A stretch of DNA of 64,000 nucleotides from Gigantopelta aegis (Eukaryota; Mollusca; Gastropoda; Neomphalida; Peltospiridae). A program made the translations under genes and the position numbers. Position 1 is the stretch's first letter. Each line of letters opens with the position of its first letter. Under the pieces are notes generated by a model that was given only the letters and a program-made list of their open reading frames with translations, was not told the DNA's origin and searched no databases. Shown here in pieces: positions 61,501 through 64,000 of the stretch. The stretch lies in assembly GCF_016097555.1 (NCBI RefSeq), contig NC_054704.1, positions 44,942,937-45,006,936 of the forward strand. Direction: 5' to 3'.

Positions 61501-64000
61501 TGGGTTGCATGTCCTGGACAGCATGCTTGAATCTTATTTGCAAAGAGTTACAATTCATTATTTTATTACCACTTTCATAATAATTATGTAGAATGTTTTT
61601 AATTTATATTATCTAATAATAGTAATATTTTATTTATAAACTGCATTGTGAAACTTAATGATTTGTTATAATGTGGAATGGAAACGTTTAAGGTCTATAC
61701 CCTCTAATGTGACATAATGTCACTTTAAAAAAGTACCTAAGATTAGGAGGTAGAATTTTTTTATTCTCAAAATTAATATGTTTGCCTGTGGTGTTCTTTC
61801 TAGAAGTACTTTGATATTAATATTCTCTAGAGAAATTCAGCTGAGAGTTTATAGGTATTATAATTATAAAAAAATAGATATATAGATACATGTACATGTA
61901 TATATAAATATGGTATGTGTACCACCAAATCAAATTCAACAGACAATAACATATACAGCTAAATTTAAAACCCCTTTAAATTACACAAAATGGGGGGAAA
62001 AAAAATCATTTGTCACAAACGTTACTGAGTTTGTTATTCTATTTATGACCCCAGCAATTGTTTTTCTTCTCAAAAAGCCTTTTATTTTCAATATATGTAA
62101 ATGTACATGTATATATGATGTAAACCACTTTGCACACTGTTCTGAGAATTGCTATAAGATTGTATTTTAATCACGTTCACAGATAATTTTCAAGTTCTCT
62201 TTATTCTGTTAAAAAAATCTATAATGAATATTTTATTACAAATTTCACAATGAAAACAGAGAGCCATAACCACAAACTCTTTAAACTATGTGACATTATT
62301 TTATGTGTTTGCCAAATCATGATGAAATGAAATGTTTTATTTAACAATACACTCAACACATTTTATTTACGGTTATATGGCGTCGGACATATGGTTAAAG
62401 ACCATACCGATATTGAGAGGAAACCCGCTGTTGCCACTTCATGGGCTACTCTTTTCGATTAGCAGCAAGGGATCTTTTATATGCACCATCCCACAGACAG
62501 GATAGCACATACCACAGCCTTTGATATACCAGTCGTGGTACACTGGCTGGAACGAGAAATAGCCCAGTGGGCCCACCAACGGGGATCGATCCCAGACAAA
62601 CTGCGCAACAAGCGAGCACTGTACCACTGAGCTACGTCTCGCTCCAAATCATGATGATGTCACCTGTAGTACCGACAAGGTCATTGGTTCTAAGCGTCAA
62701 ATTGTCCTATAATATTGTGCGTTACACCAATGAAGAATATATCTCACTGAGAAAATATGAAAAATATTTTCCCCATTATGAGTGACTGCTGGGGTAATAA
62801 AATATGGTTATCTCATAATAATTTTCCAACAGAGAGCAAGAGAGAAATTAAAAAAACATCATAACTTTATGGTTACGGTTAGCAACCATATGTTTACATG
62901 TGTTTGGTATCCATTTGATGTAGAAAATCACACGAAATATGGACCATGCTATATGTAAAGATGAAAGACATTTATTTATGTATATTTTAAATATTTGCAA
63001 TCATGGATCTAGTAATTTAGTTTTCATAAGTGTACAGGCTCCCATTTTTGTAGGGGCGCAGGCTGGCTTTTGCCCAAATTAAACGTAAATACCTGAATCT
63101 GCATAATAACATTTATTACCCCAGCGGTCACTCATAATAGGGAAAATATTTTCCATATTTTCTCAGTGAGAAATATTCTGCATTGGTCTAACGAACAATA
63201 CTATTGGACAATTTGACGCTTACAAACCAATGGCCTTGTCGGTACTAAATATGACGTCATCACGATTTGGCAAACACATTAAATGACGTCATGTACTTTA
63301 AAGAGTTTGCGTTTACATCTCTCTGTTTTTGGTGTTAAATTTACAATGTATAACAAAATGTCATTTTAATGCAATTCCTTATAGATTTTGTAGCAGAATA
63401 AAGAAAACTTTTGTTTTTGAAAATTATCTATGAACGTGATTAAATTACAAAGTTATAGCAATTCTCAGGACACTGCGTAAAGTGGTTTACATCGTTTCTA
63501 TACAGATTGGCCTTCGTGCATGTGCGTCGAAAATAAAGGCTTTTAGAGAAAAAAAATAGCTGAGGTAATAAATAGAATAACAAACTCGGTACCAGTTATT
63601 ATTAAATTTATGTTCCTCGTGAAATAATCTTCATTTGTCACTCGCTAAAGCTCGTGAAAACTGAAAATTATTTCACTCAGGACATAAATTTGATAATAAC
63701 TGGTAACTCGTTTATTATCCTCTATTTATTCACATTAGCATTACTACCAAACAGCTATATATGGTTCCAAATTAATCACTACACATTTTACATGGATTAC
63801 AATCAATTTTGAGGGTAAAATAATGGAAATACATTATAAAAAGGTCTCAGGTTATCACTTTTTGTCCGAATATCTGTATGACATACTGACATACTTTCCA
63901 AATAACACCCAACTGCTGATCATAAACATAAAGTTATGATGTTTTCTTAATTAATCAAGTACTTGCTTACCAACAATATGCATATTTTGCTGTGTATAAC
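58574..64000 (-). CDS. Unrecognised gene, last four exons (partial)
   Basis: Minus-strand exons 63971-64000 (runs off the edge), 61322-61401, 60574-60641 and 58574-58676 join in one frame with AG acceptors, GT donors and matching phases, ending in TAG at 58,574. The visible product is about 94 residues: YTQQNMHIV, an acidic piece EVEQENTEHEDPKEKQ, a strongly basic piece (INKLAKKHGKPKRAAKRIKQ, then KRGRRKRVATQ) resembling a bipartite nuclear localisation signal, and an aromatic tail (NIPLDKSKYVYFWLGESYY, NLPVAYYIKKNG). I do not recognise the family. The basic block suggests a nuclear or nucleic-acid-binding protein, which is inference. The donor of exon 60574-60641 (GTGAAG) has a stronger GTGAGT 5 bp downstream whose use would end the protein after the basic block. 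Confidence 0.7.
58846..58900 (-). mobile_element. SINE tail-b fragment
   Basis: ttgttttgtttaacaacacc…attagagcacattgatta only. In the last intron of the right-edge gene. Confidence 0.6.
59088..60235 (+). mobile_element. 1,148-bp retroposon-like insertion, perhaps an internally deleted LINE
   Basis: Bounded by CTTAAATAATAA at 59076-59087 and 60236-60247. It is clearly more GC-rich on its left (59,100-59,760) than its surroundings and ends in 'gcatgaaaaaaatattcgca', an A-rich tail. Short open frames (67 and 111 codons) show no domain I recognise. The low-complexity duplication weakens the case. Confidence 0.5.
61205..61290 (-). mobile_element. (GAAT)n with SINE-tail fragment
   Basis: gaatgaatgaatgaatgatt followed by 'atgacatcc' and 'caccggctattgggtgtc', like 6,432-6,500. 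It lies just below the exon at 61,322-61,401. Confidence 0.6.
62015..63595. mobile_element. Long fold-back element carrying a SINE
   Basis: The left arm (62,015-62,800 minus the SINE) and right arm (63,110-63,595) are inverted copies over about 450 bp, e.g. gatgtaaaccactttgcaca, taccgacaaggtcattggtt, gcgtcaaattgtcctata, tctcactgagaaaatatg. The arms enclose a spacer of about 300 bp. The right arm keeps tgacgtcat motifs where the left has changed. The SINE at 62,326-62,643 splits the left arm only. Confidence 0.8.
62326..62643 (-). mobile_element. SINE (head 2, tail a) inside the fold-back arm
   Basis: Full length in minus orientation. A perfect 14-bp duplication CCAAATCATGATGA is at 62312-62325 and 62644-62657. 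Confidence 0.95.
63560..63725. mobile_element. Palindromic unit at the edge of the fold-back element
   Basis: aggtaataaatagaataaca…ggtaccagttattattaaat pairs with atttgataataactggtaac…gtttattatcctctattta around a centre near 63,645 (tcactcgctaaagctcgtga). Its arms overlap the outer end of the 62,015-63,595 element. Confidence 0.7.

Overview
The window is AT-rich animal DNA, most likely from a mollusc and probably a gastropod. The evidence is small exons in large introns with GT-AG borders and a dense load of tRNA-derived SINEs whose shared core (GATCCCTTGCTGCTAAT and flanks) I associate with molluscan genomes. The species cannot be fixed from sequence alone.

Layout. At the left edge (1-114, minus) is the first coding exon of what looks like a CD36/scavenger-receptor-B membrane protein that runs off the window. 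Positions 115-9,742 hold no other gene that I can support; they contain SINEs, small DNA transposons and a 23-bp minisatellite. VPS37A (ESCRT-I subunit) lies on the minus strand at 9,743-22,135 in 11 coding exons giving a 375-residue protein. CNOT7 (CAF1 deadenylase of CCR4-NOT) lies on the plus strand at 32,389-40,279 in six coding exons giving 305 residues. The two genes are divergent neighbours, as they are in human, so this looks like an old conserved gene pair. About 10 kb of repeats and two promoter-like patches (about 22.14-22.27 kb and 28.09-28.20 kb) lie between their start codons. From 40.3 to 48.3 kb there is a gene-poor, T-rich stretch that probably includes a long CNOT7 3' UTR. 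From 48.3 to 58.2 kb come an (AT)n tract, SINEs, a TTAA-flanked element, an 81-copy 21-bp minisatellite and a decayed coding fragment. On the right edge (58,574-64,000, minus) are the last four exons of a gene I do not recognise, encoding a Lys/Arg-rich nuclear-localisation-like stretch and a short aromatic C-terminus.

The two complete genes act in unrelated processes: VPS37A in endosomal sorting, CNOT7 in mRNA deadenylation. Most of the remaining DNA is mobile. SINEs combine at least three tRNA-like heads with two alternative tails around one core. There are CAG...CTG-ended MITEs with 5-6 bp target duplications, TTAA-flanked elements, a hAT-like element with an 8-bp duplication, Tc1/mariner- or pogo-like elements, an 837-bp inverted-repeat element with iterated AAAACGGAACC motifs, and several long fold-back elements. 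The most striking event is a SINE that landed exactly on the 3' splice site of a VPS37A exon and duplicated it.
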